Assembly: GCA_030323885.1 (NCBI GenBank) | Contig: CM059188.1 | Span: 117,527,974 to 117,591,973 of the forward strand | From: Branchipolynoe longqiensis | Taxonomy: Eukaryota; Annelida; Polychaeta; Phyllodocida; Polynoidae | Length of the DNA: 64,000 nt | Direction: 5' to 3' | Part shown: positions 11,440 to 21,506 of the stretch, in pieces | Layout of the letters: the number at the start of each line of letters is the position of its first letter | Position numbering within the stretch: the stretch's first letter is position 1 | The notes under the pieces: model-generated | The model's input: only the letters and a program-made list of their open reading frames with translations | The model's database searches: none | What the model was told of the DNA's origin: nothing | Position numbers and translations under genes: made by a program

Positions 11440-11575
11440 ATATATGTATGTAGGCTATATATATATGTATACATATATACATATACACATATGTGTATAT
11501 GTATTTATATATATATATATATATCTGTGTATATATACATATATATATATATACATACATATACACACATATCAG
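11440..11575. repeat. AT-rich (TATA/CATA) microsatellite
   Basis: TATATACATATATAC-type sequence. Confidence 0.85.
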
Positions 11576-12635
11576 TGAATGCTAGTGTAGTAGTATTCCA
11601 TATTTATGCGTTTTACATTATACGCATTACATAAATTATCTATGTAAATTATAGCATATGTAAGGGTTATATAGGTATAAATGGCGTAGATATAATATCG
11701 GGTTCGAACCCCGTCCGGTGTGCATTGTGCGTTGTGTGTATTATGGAATTATTCGTTAAATATGTATTTAAGGCAATCGGGGATGGCCTAAGATTTACTG
11801 CGGAGAGGCGTCAGTGGCGCCACCAACGGGTCTTCGTGGTATTAGGCATCACGTTGCTACAATTACTTCTGCAGTTTTTTCGCTATTTTATATGTGATGG
11901 CTTAAATGTTGGCTGACATTGATTGATTGATCGATCTTGCCATGGTGATGGGAAGTCCCGTTGTGAATCACCAACGTGGAAAAATGTCCCCCTTAAAATA
12001 TGCTGAGTCATTAATTGTCGACCCTGACGGATAATAATACACCACTTACTACCGGCGCAGACATGTGAGGCCCTGAGACATGTGTGTCCCACAAAATGGA
12101 TGGGTTGTCCATTAATTAAGCTTACCTCTGGACACACAGCGTTTACTGTTGTAGTCATTTGTACTATTCGGGGATGAAAGATCTCAGCGGTTTCGCGGAT
12201 TTCCCGGATTTCTTATATTCACAAATTAACGTTAAGCAATTTAAAAAAAAATGGGATGTAAATGTCAACAGTTGGGTGGTTCAAAATCCTGTTTTTATAT
12301 GACCTGAGATGTAGCTAGAACATAAAACGTAAGCAAGAAAGTTAGATATGGGTGATAATACAATCATAACAAGGCTAGTTGAAACTTGACTTCCGGTATT
12401 TTTCGGTGATTCCCTGACAATGCCAAGTCTATGTGAGAAGATCCGCGTTATTGCGGAAATTCGCCATCGGTATAATAATTTCAGCTTGTTTTCCGCGGTT
12501 TTTGCTGGAGACCACTTTCATCCCTGAATATTGTAGTCAGTGATTGGCTGCAAACCATCACATTGGCTGAACAGAGAAGAATCAAGCCTCTAGCAGTTAA
12601 ATAAGCTTTTACTGGAATTAACAAAACTAAATGAT
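11576..12635. other. Intergenic, no gene seen
   Basis: Includes an isolated B-box-like GGGTTCGAACCCC at about 11700 without a complete tRNA, and unassigned sequence. A SINE A 3'-end-like ATGACCTGAGATGTAGC lies at about 12298. Short open frames lack splice-compatible context. Confidence 0.6.
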
Positions 12636-12850
12636 TTTGTTGGTTGTTGGAGTTGTACGTCCCGGCAACATCTAACATCTTATCAGGATGGGTACCGACT
12701 TGTGACAGTGCACACTTATGGCGACTTTATAGTGCTGCCCCACATCACCATGACCTGATATCCCACTCAGACACATTATCCTGATCCTGATGTCCATGCC
12801 CTATCCTATTAATGTCAAGCTCCAGGCTGAGAAGCGATAAGTATAAATTT
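12636..12850 (-). mobile_element. SINE A, 5'-truncated
   Basis: 3' tail GTTGGTTGTTGGAGTTGTAC, core GATATCCCACTCAGACACAT, ending AGAAGCGATAAGTATAAATT; head missing. It abuts MITE-1. Confidence 0.75.
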
Positions 12851-13075
12851 AATAGAATGTATTACCATTGAAGCATATGGGGTCAGAGTTTTGGCAAGCA
12901 CACTAAAGTTAATAATGTTGCATGTTTACACTTCAAACATCTTCAAAGTTAGCCATTTTAAAATCAAAGTTACTTCAAATTGAAGTAAGGTAGCCTATAA
13001 CGATCAGCCTAATGTATTCATCTCAGAAAATGGTAGAAACTCAAACAAGAAGAAGTCACTTAAAGCAGCACTCAG
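12850..13075 (+). mobile_element. MITE-1 copy, right part
   Basis: AATAGAATGTATTACC..., GCCATTTTAAAATCAAAGTT, AATGTATTCATCTCAGAAAA. The end is degenerate. Confidence 0.55.
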
Positions 13076-13197
13076 GCCCTGAAAATAAAAAGCTGGGAGT
13101 GAAGGGTGGGTAAAAACTGTGCATATCCTATGGCGACTGGCGGCAGAGTGACTGATTTGTAGTACAGGTGGTGGAGGTTTTGCAGTCTCATTCGAAT

Positions 13198-13530
13198 GTT
13201 TGTTTTTGTTTTACATCCTAGCAACATCTAAAGTCATATCAGGATGTGTATCGACTTGTGACAATGCACACTCATTGCGACTTTATACTACTGCCCCACT
13301 GGGAGACCAGGCCGCCAGCACCATGACCCGATATCCCACATAGTCATATTATCCTGACACCAAGCTAAACCAGTCCTTGTCCTATCCTATTAATGCTGAG
13401 TGCCAGGCTAGGTAGCGACAAGTATCAATTTTATATGTCATTAGTTTGACTCGGCCTGGATTTAAACTCCCGATCTTCCCCACAGGAAGCCTGCACTCTT
13501 ACTGAATCGGCCACTGCGTTCCGTGCCTCA
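13198..13530 (-). mobile_element. SINE A
   Basis: Near full length on the minus strand, from the TTTGTTTTACATCCTAGCAA tail to the head complement TGAATCGGCCACTGCGTTCC. Confidence 0.82.
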
Positions 13531-13809
13531 TTTGTAAATTACTCACGTTGGTGCGACAACATTTCAATTCACATGCATTGCATGCATGCTCTGGTTGAGA
13601 AGCGCTTCAGGGGAGATCTATAACCCGGTGTCGCCAGTCAACGCAGTGTGGAAACATTTAGATGGATTGCCATTAAAGTGTGTAGTAACGCCTAATAGTG
13701 ATAGTGATAGGTTTATAATAGCAGCTGTTGTAGTGACGGAAACAGAAAAGGTCTACAGAGTCCTGTTAGCGTCTGTTTAATTGCATTTCATTAATGGGCA
13801 CTGCATAGT

Positions 13810-14140
13810 TTGACGAAACCAACCAGTTGTCCACAACTGGTTCATCAAAGGTTGTGGTGTGTGCTGTCCTGTCTGTGGAAAAGAAAGAAAGTAAGTTTGT
13901 TTTATTTAACGACACCTCTAGAGCACATTGATTTTTATCATCGGCTATTGGACGTCAAATATCTGTGGAAAGTGCATATAAAAGACCCCTTGCTGCTTAT
14001 CGGAAAGAATAGCCTATGTGGCAGCAGCCGGTTCCTCCAAAGCAATATGTCAGAATGACCATATGTTTGATGTCTAATAGCCGATGATAAAAATCAATGT
14101 GCTTTAGAGGCATTGTTAAATAAAACAAGCTTTACTTTAG
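13810..14140 (+). mobile_element. SINE D with a second SINE D fragment nested inside it
   Basis: The outer copy, 13810-13881 plus 13962-14140, is recognised by AACTGGTTCATCAAAGGTTG, CTGTCTGTGGAAA, GTGCATATAAAAGACCCCTT and the 3' end TTAAATAAAACAAGC. An opposite-orientation 5'-truncated copy (13882-13961, TTTGTTTTATTTAACGACAC ... GGACGTCAAA) is inserted in it. The 10-bp TSD TCTGTGGAAA (13872-13881 and 13962-13971) brackets the inner copy. Confidence 0.8.
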
Positions 14141-14149
14141 TTTGCTGAA

Positions 14150-14400
14150 AACATTAAAAAAACACCACCAAAATACTTACCTAGATTTGATCCTACATAT
14201 TTATCTAAGATACTGTAAAACTTATTAAGCATTTGTTGCTGCATAGAAGGTAATGCTAAACTAAGTCAATTTAATAGAACCAGTCACTGCTGAAGCCTAT
14301 GGTGTCCAGCATTTCGACATGCATGCCCAGAATTAATTCATCATATTTTCCATTCATATATTTCTAAAGTAATATCGAGTATAATATATCGAGCATAATA
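14150..14400 (+). mobile_element. MITE-1 copy, partial
   Basis: Contains CCTAGATTTGATCCTACATA, AAGCATTTGTTGCTGCATAG and CTGAAGCCTATGGTGTCCAG. Confidence 0.55.
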
Positions 14401-14404
14401 TATT

Positions 14405-14590
14405 TTTTATAAAGAATATGGCAAATGGGAAGCATTGTGCCTGGACCTACGCTTCTACCCATTCCTGGGCGAGTGTCTTAACCATTATACTTCTAGGGTC
14501 CCTGCTGCAATCACGTGCACCACACCTACCTGTATATGTGTTTCGTTGTTTGAGAGGTCAGTGAAGACTACTACAGTATGCATGACTGGA
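14405..14590 (-). mobile_element. SINE B, partial
   Basis: GGCAAATGGGAAGCATTGTG, head complement TGTCTTAACCATTATACTTC, and the module AGAGGTCAGTGAAGACTACT. Confidence 0.55.
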
Positions 14591-15355
14591 CACTGCTACG
14601 GGCAATAATGTAGTAAAAGTGAAAGAGTTGGCTGAGACTGTGTTTAATTCAATGGGTGCCTTTATTAAAGAATGTAGGGAAAATGTGTAAGTCCACCCCA
14701 CCCTTCTTCGAAGTTCATTTGAGACTGAGCACTTTAAAATTTTTTTTATTTATTTATTTATTTATAAAGTTCGCTACGGCAAATAATAAAGAGAAACAAA
14801 ACAGGTTGGGCTGAGCCCTATTTATTGTTGGACATGTGGCAAAAGGAATAGTTCTTTTACCGATAAAAGGAAAAAATACAATGGTAGTGCTGGATCAGCG
14901 GGCGAATTTAGTGTGCCGGGCACTTGCAGGTGGCACCACAGTCGGGTCGATCAGCACCATTGGATCCTAGGGTAGCCGCGCGACTCCAACAAACTCGGGT
15001 CAGACATATAGTATACACGAATAATAATAATAAATTGCCAATATCAAGGTGGTTGCGCGACTCCCAATCCAGTGACATATATACAACAATAATAATAATA
15101 ATTAGGTCCTCCACGGTTTATATTAATATAATAAATTATACTCCAGATTTATTTATTTATTTATTTATTTATTTATTTGTTTGTAGGTGCTTCCAATCCC
15201 AGGCGGTTCTTGGAAACCCAGCAGTTTTTCTTCCTTCTCTCTCTTGCCACCCCTTTTTTTCTTCTCACTAGCCAGCAGTCAAACATTTGTATTTTTTTAA
15301 GCACAGTCTAAAAGCGTATACCAAATAAATTTGCTTTCAAGGGATGCCACTTGAT
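14591..15355. other. Intergenic with TTTA and AAT microsatellites
   Basis: (TTTA)n at 14740-14765 and 15148-15180, (AAT)n near 15022 and 15090. Two similar stretches (CGCGCGACTCCAACAAACTC near 14977; TGCGCGACTCCCAATCC near 15054) form a loose duplication. No gene. Confidence 0.6.
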
Positions 15356-15925
15356 CGGCCTGAAAGAGATACCGATGGCTGAATGGGTAAGGTGGAAGGG
15401 TTCAGAGTTCAAATTCGAGCCAAGTGAAACCAATGACTCAGACAAACACCACCAGATGTCTCTCTCAACTTCCACCATCTAACCTGGGCGCGGTGGCTGA
15501 ATCGGTAGAGCGCAGGCTTCCCGTGCGGGAGATCGGAGTTCAATTCCCAAACGAGTCGATCCAATGACACTTGTCGCTTGATTGTCAATTGATACTTGTC
15601 TGTTGTCAATTGATACTTATCGGTACCTAACTTGGCACACTCCCATGACTTATCAAATCGCTACTTGTCGCTACCAAGCCTGCAACTCAGCATTAATAGG
15701 ATAGGGGATGGACTGGTTAGCTCAGTGTCAGGATAATATGACTGAGTGGGATATAAGGTCAAAGTGCTGATGGCCTGATTTCCCAGTGGTGCAGCACTAT
15801 GAAGTCACCATGAGTGCGCACTGTCACAAGTCGGTGTCTGGACATAAAACAACAACAAACAAACTATATGACCTTAGATGTTGCCAGGACGTAAAACTCC
15901 AACAATCAACCAACCAATCTACTAC
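15356..15925 (+). mobile_element. SINE A with a preceding head fragment
   Basis: A degraded head (GATGGCTGAATGGGTAAGGT, 15356-15480) precedes a fuller copy from about 15483 (GGCGCGGTGGCTGAATCGGT ... GACGTAAAACTCCAACAATC). The second copy has an internal duplication of ATTGTCAATTGATACTTGTC-like sequence near 15580-15610 and two 3' ends in tandem (about 15845 and 15895). Confidence 0.7.
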
Positions 15926-16034
15926 CTAAAGAGGCCACACCCAGTGGTGTGTTTTGACTAACAGCTGTGTACATGAGCCCCACTATTATAACATATCCAG
16001 GCATTAATTACCACATTCCCCGGGCACCACCATG

Positions 16035-16406
16035 AAAGACCCTATAATACTAAGACGGCTCACTCAGCCGGTACTGTGTAATCAAAATGATCAAACCCAC
16101 CACTTGGTGTGCTGGCTGTTCTCTTGGTTAAACAGTTGCTATATTATATGTATAAATGTATGTATGAATGTGAAAGATGTATGATGATGGCGATGATGCT
16201 GATGATGATGTGTATTTGTTCATAGCAATTTCATATTGACGTGTATTCATACTTACCTATCTCATGTATAATATAATTGTATGTGTTTACATGTGAAACA
16301 CCAACCAGCAGCCGGGCTGATCAAACCCACCACAAGGTGGCACTGTGGAATTTACATTACCATTGGCGAGATAGGGAGTGAGCCGTCTTGGTATTATAGG
16401 GTCTTT
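16035..16406. mobile_element. 372-bp TIR element (AAAGACCCTATAATAC ends)
   Basis: Left AAAGACCCTATAATACTAAG continuing ACGGCTCACTC is mirrored at the right end, giving a ~31-bp TIR with one mismatch. Flanks ACCACCATG and GCCACCGTG may be a degenerate 9-bp TSD. Inside are GATCAAACCCACCAC repeats and a GAT microsatellite. No coding. Confidence 0.7.
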
Positions 16407-16427
16407 GCCACCGTGTACATGCATATC

Positions 16428-16765
16428 TTACCGGGCGCGTTAGCCTAGTCGGTAGAGCGCGAACCTCGCGTGCGGAATGTCTGGAGTTAGATATCACAGC
16501 GAGTCAAAGCAATGACTTACACAATTGATACTTATTGCTATCTAGCCTGGCACTTGGCATTACTAGGATACAGCTAGGACTGGTTAGCACAGTATCTGGA
16601 TAATGTGACTGAGTGGGATATCAGGTCATGGTGCCAGCGGCCTTTTCTTCTAGTGGGGCAACACTATAAAGTCACCATGGGTGCGTACTGTCACAAATCA
16701 GTACATGTCCTGATATGGCCATATATGTTGCTAGGATATATAACCCCAACAAACAAATATTTGTA
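16428..16765 (+). mobile_element. SINE A
   Basis: Head GGGCGCGTTAGCCTAGTCGG, core GAGTGGGATATCAGGTCATG, tail AACCCCAACAAACAAA. Confidence 0.82.
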
Positions 16766-16784
16766 ATAATTGGAGTGTAGCGAG

Positions 16785-17285
16785 GTGCACTCACCTCCCC
16801 AGCTGAAATGACACATACATATATACATACACGTAGTGATAGGTAAGTTGATTGCATTAGGGAGCCTATATAGTCTGTTTGTTTGTTGTTTTACATCCTA
16901 GCAACATCTAAGGTCATATCGAATTGTGACAGTACGCACTCAAGGCGATTTTATAGTGCTGCCCCACTTGGAAATCAGGCCGCCAGCACCATGACCCGAT
17001 ATCCCACTCAGTCACATTATCCTGACACCGAGCTAACCAGTCCTTGCCCTATCCTAATAATGCCAAGCACGAGGCTAGGAAGCGACAAGTATAAATTTTT
17101 AAGTCATTGGTTTGACTCGACCGCGAACCGAACTCGCGAACTCCCGATCTTCCGCACGCGAGGCCTGTGCTCTACCGATTCGGCCACCGCGCCCGGTCGG
17201 GAGCCTAGATAGACTAACGGTTAGAATGCTAGGCCCAGAATGGCAGAGGTCTGGGTTCTAGGCGCAATGTTCTCCCTTGTACCCC
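16785..17285 (+). mobile_element. SINE B split by SINE A
   Basis: Leader AGTGTAGCGAGGTGCACTCA to GGGAGCCTATATAGTCT (16876); body resumes at 17199 (GGGAGCCTAGATAGACTAAC ... GGCGCAATGTTCTCCCTTG). The 17-bp repeat at the junctions is the TSD of the inserted SINE A. Confidence 0.75.
16877..17198 (-). mobile_element. SINE A nested in SINE B, with 17-bp TSD
   Basis: A full minus-strand copy from TTGTTTGTTGTTTTACATCC to the head complement CCACCGCGCCCGGT. TSDs 16860-16876 and 17199-17215 differ at two positions. Confidence 0.85.
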
Positions 17286-17334
17286 CCCTCTCTCATGTGA
17301 CCTATTTAACCATTTGGAGGATATAAAGCTTTCC

Positions 17335-17802
17335 TTATTAAAGTTGCATGGTACGATGAAACATATTTTTTTCAAAACCAAAACACTTATATAAATTTGG
17401 TTCTATATATCCAACTTAGATACTAGTGCATTAGCTAAGGATTTGGGAACAGCCTATAAAGAATGATCAGTGAATCTATTACCTCATTCCCTTGGACACC
17501 ACATTTGAGACAGGAGCACTCATTAAGCAATTAGGTCAATCTCGTGGCCGAATTACCCATACTCTCATTCCAACTACCATATATGTAATGCGGTCATCGC
17601 GAGATGTCAATGCGTGTCATAGCTCGAGGACTTTTGGAAAGCTTGTCGAAAGTATTTTGGGTTCTTTCAGGCAAAACTAGGCATTTTTCATCAAAGTTAG
17701 ACCGGACTAATGATTACTAGGTTATAACGATCAATTTGATATATTTATCTAAAAAATAAAATAAAAATTCAAACGCCATCGGACCATGCAACTTTAATGC
17801 CA
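17335..17802 (+). mobile_element. MITE-1 copy with internal insertion/divergence
   Basis: Left end GTTGCATGGTACGATGAAAC and right end GCCATCGGACCATGCAACTT enclose MITE-1 sequence. The segment 17455-17635 does not match the family. Confidence 0.6.
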
Positions 17803-17911
17803 GACCTGTATCCTGATTGATGGGTACTCATCGAAAAACATCAACATATCGGAAACCTAGCATATCCTGTAAAAGGATGCAAACTCAAACTTAGCGATTC
17901 CAGACAGGATA

Positions 17912-18212
17912 CTGTTTGTTTGTTGGGATTTTACATCCTAGCAACATCTAAGGTCATATCAGGATGGGTACCGACTTGTGACAGTGCATGCTAATGGCCC
18001 CACTCGGAGACTAGGCTGCCGACACCATGACCTGATATCCCACTTAGTCACATTATCCTGATGCTGAGCAAACTAGTCCTTGTTCTATCCTATTAATGCT
18101 GCATACCAGGCAAGGTAGTAACAAGTATGAATTTCGTAAGTCATTGGTTTGACTCAGCCGGGATTCGAACCCCTGACCTTCCATATGGGAAGCATGCAGT
18201 CTTCCAGACGAG
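17912..18212 (-). mobile_element. SINE A
   Basis: Tail TTTGTTTGTTGGGATTTTAC, core, and B-box complement GGGATTCGAACCCCTGACCT. Confidence 0.8.
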
Positions 18213-18215
18213 ATG

Positions 18216-18512
18216 GTGTTCTCTGTGGCGGAGTGGTTAGAGTGTCTGACTTTTTTCTAGGTCAAACTCCTAATCTGAAGGTCAGTGGTTCAATTCCCTG
18301 TGCCCCCACCTCTGCCAATTTGGATTTCCACCGCTGTGTATAACTTACAGTGTCATCAAAGGCCAGTTGCTCTCATACCATGTCTATGTGGTGTGGGAGG
18401 TAAAAAATCCCTTGGGTCGGTAAAAGTGTAGGCTCGGGCTTTCTATCGACAAACTGTCTAATGGTGAAAACAAGCCTATTCAGGCTTATCCATGATAGGC
18501 AGTATAAATCTT
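18216..18512 (+). mobile_element. SINE C
   Basis: GTGGCGGAGTGGTTAGAGTG, B-box-like GTGGTTCAATTCC, end AGGCAGTATAAATCTTC. Confidence 0.88.
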
Positions 18513-18521
18513 CAACAAAAC

Positions 18522-18690
18522 TTGCCGAATGAGTTGAGCGCCCGCTTTCCATGTAGCAGGTTCTGGGATTTGAACACTGACCGAGTTAAAGCGTGGACTT
18601 AAAAATTTATACTTGTCGCTATCTAGTCTGGCACTCAGTATTACGAGGATGGGCAAGGAGCAGTAGAATGAGGTAGACAAATTGTCTGCG
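18522..18690 (+). mobile_element. SINE A-head variant with a different tail (A-prime)
   Basis: The head and middle resemble SINE A (TTGCCGAATGAGTTGAGCGC, TATACTTGTCGCTATCTAGT). It then switches to GAATGAGGTAGACAAATTGT / GCGATTAAAATTTTCCCCGC. The same tail type is seen at 20180, 24597 and 31498. Confidence 0.65.
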
Positions 18691-18714
18691 ATTAAAATTT
18701 TCCCCGCTTAATCA

Positions 18715-19295
18715 ATGAATGTAATAAAAAGTAAATTAGATTAGATTAGAGTGTTTGAGCTGTATGCTCAGGCCAAGTCGGAGACTCCACCATCAGGGCC
18801 CGGACCGGACGGGATGGCCGAATGAGTTAGAGCGTCCGTCTCCCATGTTGGTAGATCATGGGATCGTGGGTTTGAACCCTGATCAAGTCAAACCAATGAC
18901 TTAAAAATTGATACTTGTCGCTTCCTAGCCAGGCGCTCGGCATTATTAGGATAGGGCAAGGACTGGTTGGCTCAGTGTCAGGATAATGTGACTGAGTGGG
19001 ATATCAGGTCATGGTACTGGTGGCCTGGTCTCCCAGTGGGGCAGCACTATAAAGTCGCCATGAGTGTGCACTGTCACAAGTCGGTACCCGTCCTGATATG
19101 ACCTTAGATGTTGCTAGGACGTAAAACGACAACAAACAAACCATCAGGGCCCACCACATGTGGTAAGGACGCTCTATTCGGTGTTGTCGTGTGCAGCAGT
19201 GAATTTGAATCTGCTGGCGTTAGCTGGGCATATCCTAGAAGCTGATGTTCATCTGGTATTGCTGTTAGTGCCTCGTCAAACTGCCTTTTGAACGA
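18715..19295 (-). mobile_element. LINE 3' end fragment, split by SINE A
   Basis: Segments 18715-18801 and 19153-19295 match the 3' part of the LINE at 60826 (GAATTTGAATCTGCTGGCGT, TAGAGTGTTTGAGCT). The 3' tail is an ATTAG/TAATC microsatellite. The translated remnant corresponds to the extreme C-terminus of the RT ORF and 3'UTR. Confidence 0.75.
18802..19140 (+). mobile_element. SINE A nested in LINE 3' end, 12-bp TSD
   Basis: A near-perfect copy starting GACCGGACGGGATGGCCGAA, flanked by CCATCAGGGCCC at 18790-18801 and 19141-19152. Confidence 0.9.
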
Positions 19296-19664
19296 ATAAA
19301 TAAATAAATAATCTGCCCTCCGGTCACATTTTCTTATTACAGTGCACTGTTATCAGTTACTGGTCATCTACGGGTGCAGAGGTTTCAGGGAAGATCCAAT
19401 ATCAATTAATTCAATTGGATTCCCTGAATAAATAATTTGAGCGAAAGAAAACAAACAATGGTGGCAAAACACACACAATAAAGGTGAACGGAGATAAACA
19501 AAAATCAGCAATGGCAAACAAAACACAGACACATACAAAACCTGCGCATAGATATGAAGGTGGCACCAAAAATACACACAGCAAATTTCCTACTCTCATT
19601 CTGGTGACTAGCAATGAATGTTTAGCAAAGCGGGCCCCCCTGAGAATATCCCCAGTCCAATATA

Positions 19665-19874
19665 CAGGGTGGGCCAAAAGTGGCCATACATAGGGAAATT
19701 AACATTACACGCGGAACACCAGATGCATCAAAGCGGGTTATTCAAGAGTGGCAGAGGTGTATTCGAATTTGTTTTGAAAATAATGGCAACCATGTGGAGC
19801 ATATTTCATGAATAAACGGGTTTTCATAAAAAGTGTTTATTTCTTCTATGTATCGACACTTTTGGCCCACCTTG
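19665..19874. mobile_element. Mariner-like MITE
   Basis: The TIR CAGGGTGGGCCAAAAGTGGC is mirrored by CACTTTTGGCCCACCTTG. It is flanked by TA on both sides. 210 bp, non-coding. Confidence 0.75.
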
Positions 19875-19979
19875 TAGACATGCCTTAATGTTTAGCTAAA
19901 CGTTCCCTTCCCCCAAAGTAAATTGTTGTCTGAATATTTAGTCAAGCGGTTCGTTGACTATAGACCTTGTTCTGAATGT

Positions 19980-20145
19980 TTAAAGCCGTATAGTTTGATA
20001 AAAGTATTAAATCTTCAAAAATGAAAACACTTCTCTGGATTTGATTCTACAAGCTCAACTTAGATACTAGTGCACTTATTAATCATTTGTTGCTGCGCAG
20101 AAAGGAATAAATAAGTCCATTTAATACAACTTGTTATTGCTAAAG
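19980..20145 (+). mobile_element. MITE-1 copy, left half
   Basis: AAGCCGTATAGTTTGATAAA, GATTTGATTCTACAAGCTCA, CTGCGCAGAAAGGAATA. Confidence 0.5.
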
Positions 20146-20179
20146 TCTTTTTTTCCTTTCCTTTTTTTATTTAGTAAAT

Positions 20180-20400
20180 TAGTTGATTAAACGGAGGGAA
20201 TTTCAATCGCGGACAATTGGTCTTCCTCATTCCACTGCTCCTTGCCTTATCCAAGTAATGCCGAATGTCAGGCTAGGTAATGACAAGTATAAATTTGTAA
20301 GTCATTGGGTTGACTTGTCCAGAGTTCGAACCCGAGGGTTCGAATCCCATGACCTACCAAAAACGGGAGGCAGGCGCTCAACTCATTCGCCCACCCTTAT
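20180..20400 (-). mobile_element. SINE A-prime variant
   Basis: GGGAATTTCAATCGCGGACA, CTTCCTCATTCCACTGCTCC, then SINE A middle and a head complement with a duplicated TTCGAACCCGAGGGTTCGAA. Confidence 0.6.
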
Positions 20401-21503
20401 GGGGTCAGACTTGTTATGCGCACAACAACATTGACAAGCCGATGGTGCCTCCCAGGTGGATAGACTACATCACCGTTCCAGCGGTGTGGTGCATTGTGGG
20501 ATGCATCAGAGCAAAACAAACCCGCGAGAAGCACATGGCACATGCTAGTACACTGGGTGCAGCTATGAAATGTGCTAGTTTCAGCTCATCTCAGCTCTTG
20601 TTTGAAACATAGAATACCAACTAACAAAATATATATAATAAATTAAGATATTAATCTTCTATCCAGCATTGCATTTACATCAATATAATATGCACATCTT
20701 ATGCCATGTGCATTTAGATTTAGACAAATCTGGGCACTCAGATTAGTTTTAGAGCCATAGCCAGAGTCAGTTTTACTTATTTTATTAATGTTTTTATTTA
20801 TATCCTATGGTTAATGACATCTGTAGAACTAGAAAATTACTACGGTTAATCAGATATTAGTTATATATTTCTCTGAAACAAGTGTATGTTGACACATTTG
20901 GCATTTTAATATTTAGAACAAGAATTAATAATGGTGATGTGGATATCACTGATTGTTTTGTGTGGAATTGTATGTTTCTTAGCTCAAAATGTTTAACTAT
21001 GGCTAGTTTTGTCTTAGCTATATTCATCAGATCATTATATTGAATGTGTGCATACATGTTTATGCCAAATTGTTATGTATTTCTATTCATTTTGAATAAA
21101 ATCGAAGTTTTTCCCTATGCGTATAGACAAACTCAATGGCCATTCACATTTGTTTTCAGCACATGCACAGTCGGAACCGTGATCTCGTCTATTCTTTGGG
21201 GCTAAAAGTGAAAACCAATGATAGTGATGTCCCAGGCCAAGCTTGCACAGAGTTTGGCACACCTCCAAATCCCCTCACTTGTTAAATTATTTAGGTCATG
21301 ATTGGGGGGGGGGGGGGAGGGTGCTATTAGCATTAGGGAGTTTGTTACTTTTCTTTTGTTAATGTATCAATAAGGTTGCATGCATATAAATTAAGACTAA
21401 GCGGCAATAATTGTGTCTTCATCCAATGAAATGCGCTTTTCGATAATAAATGTTGAAATACAAAACTAGACGTGACCTCATTGTAAGTTGGGTTCATCGC
21501 TCG
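20401..21503. other. Intergenic, AT-rich
   Basis: No coding exon recognised. A G-run lies at 21304-21317. Confidence 0.6.
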
Positions 21504-21506
21504 TAA

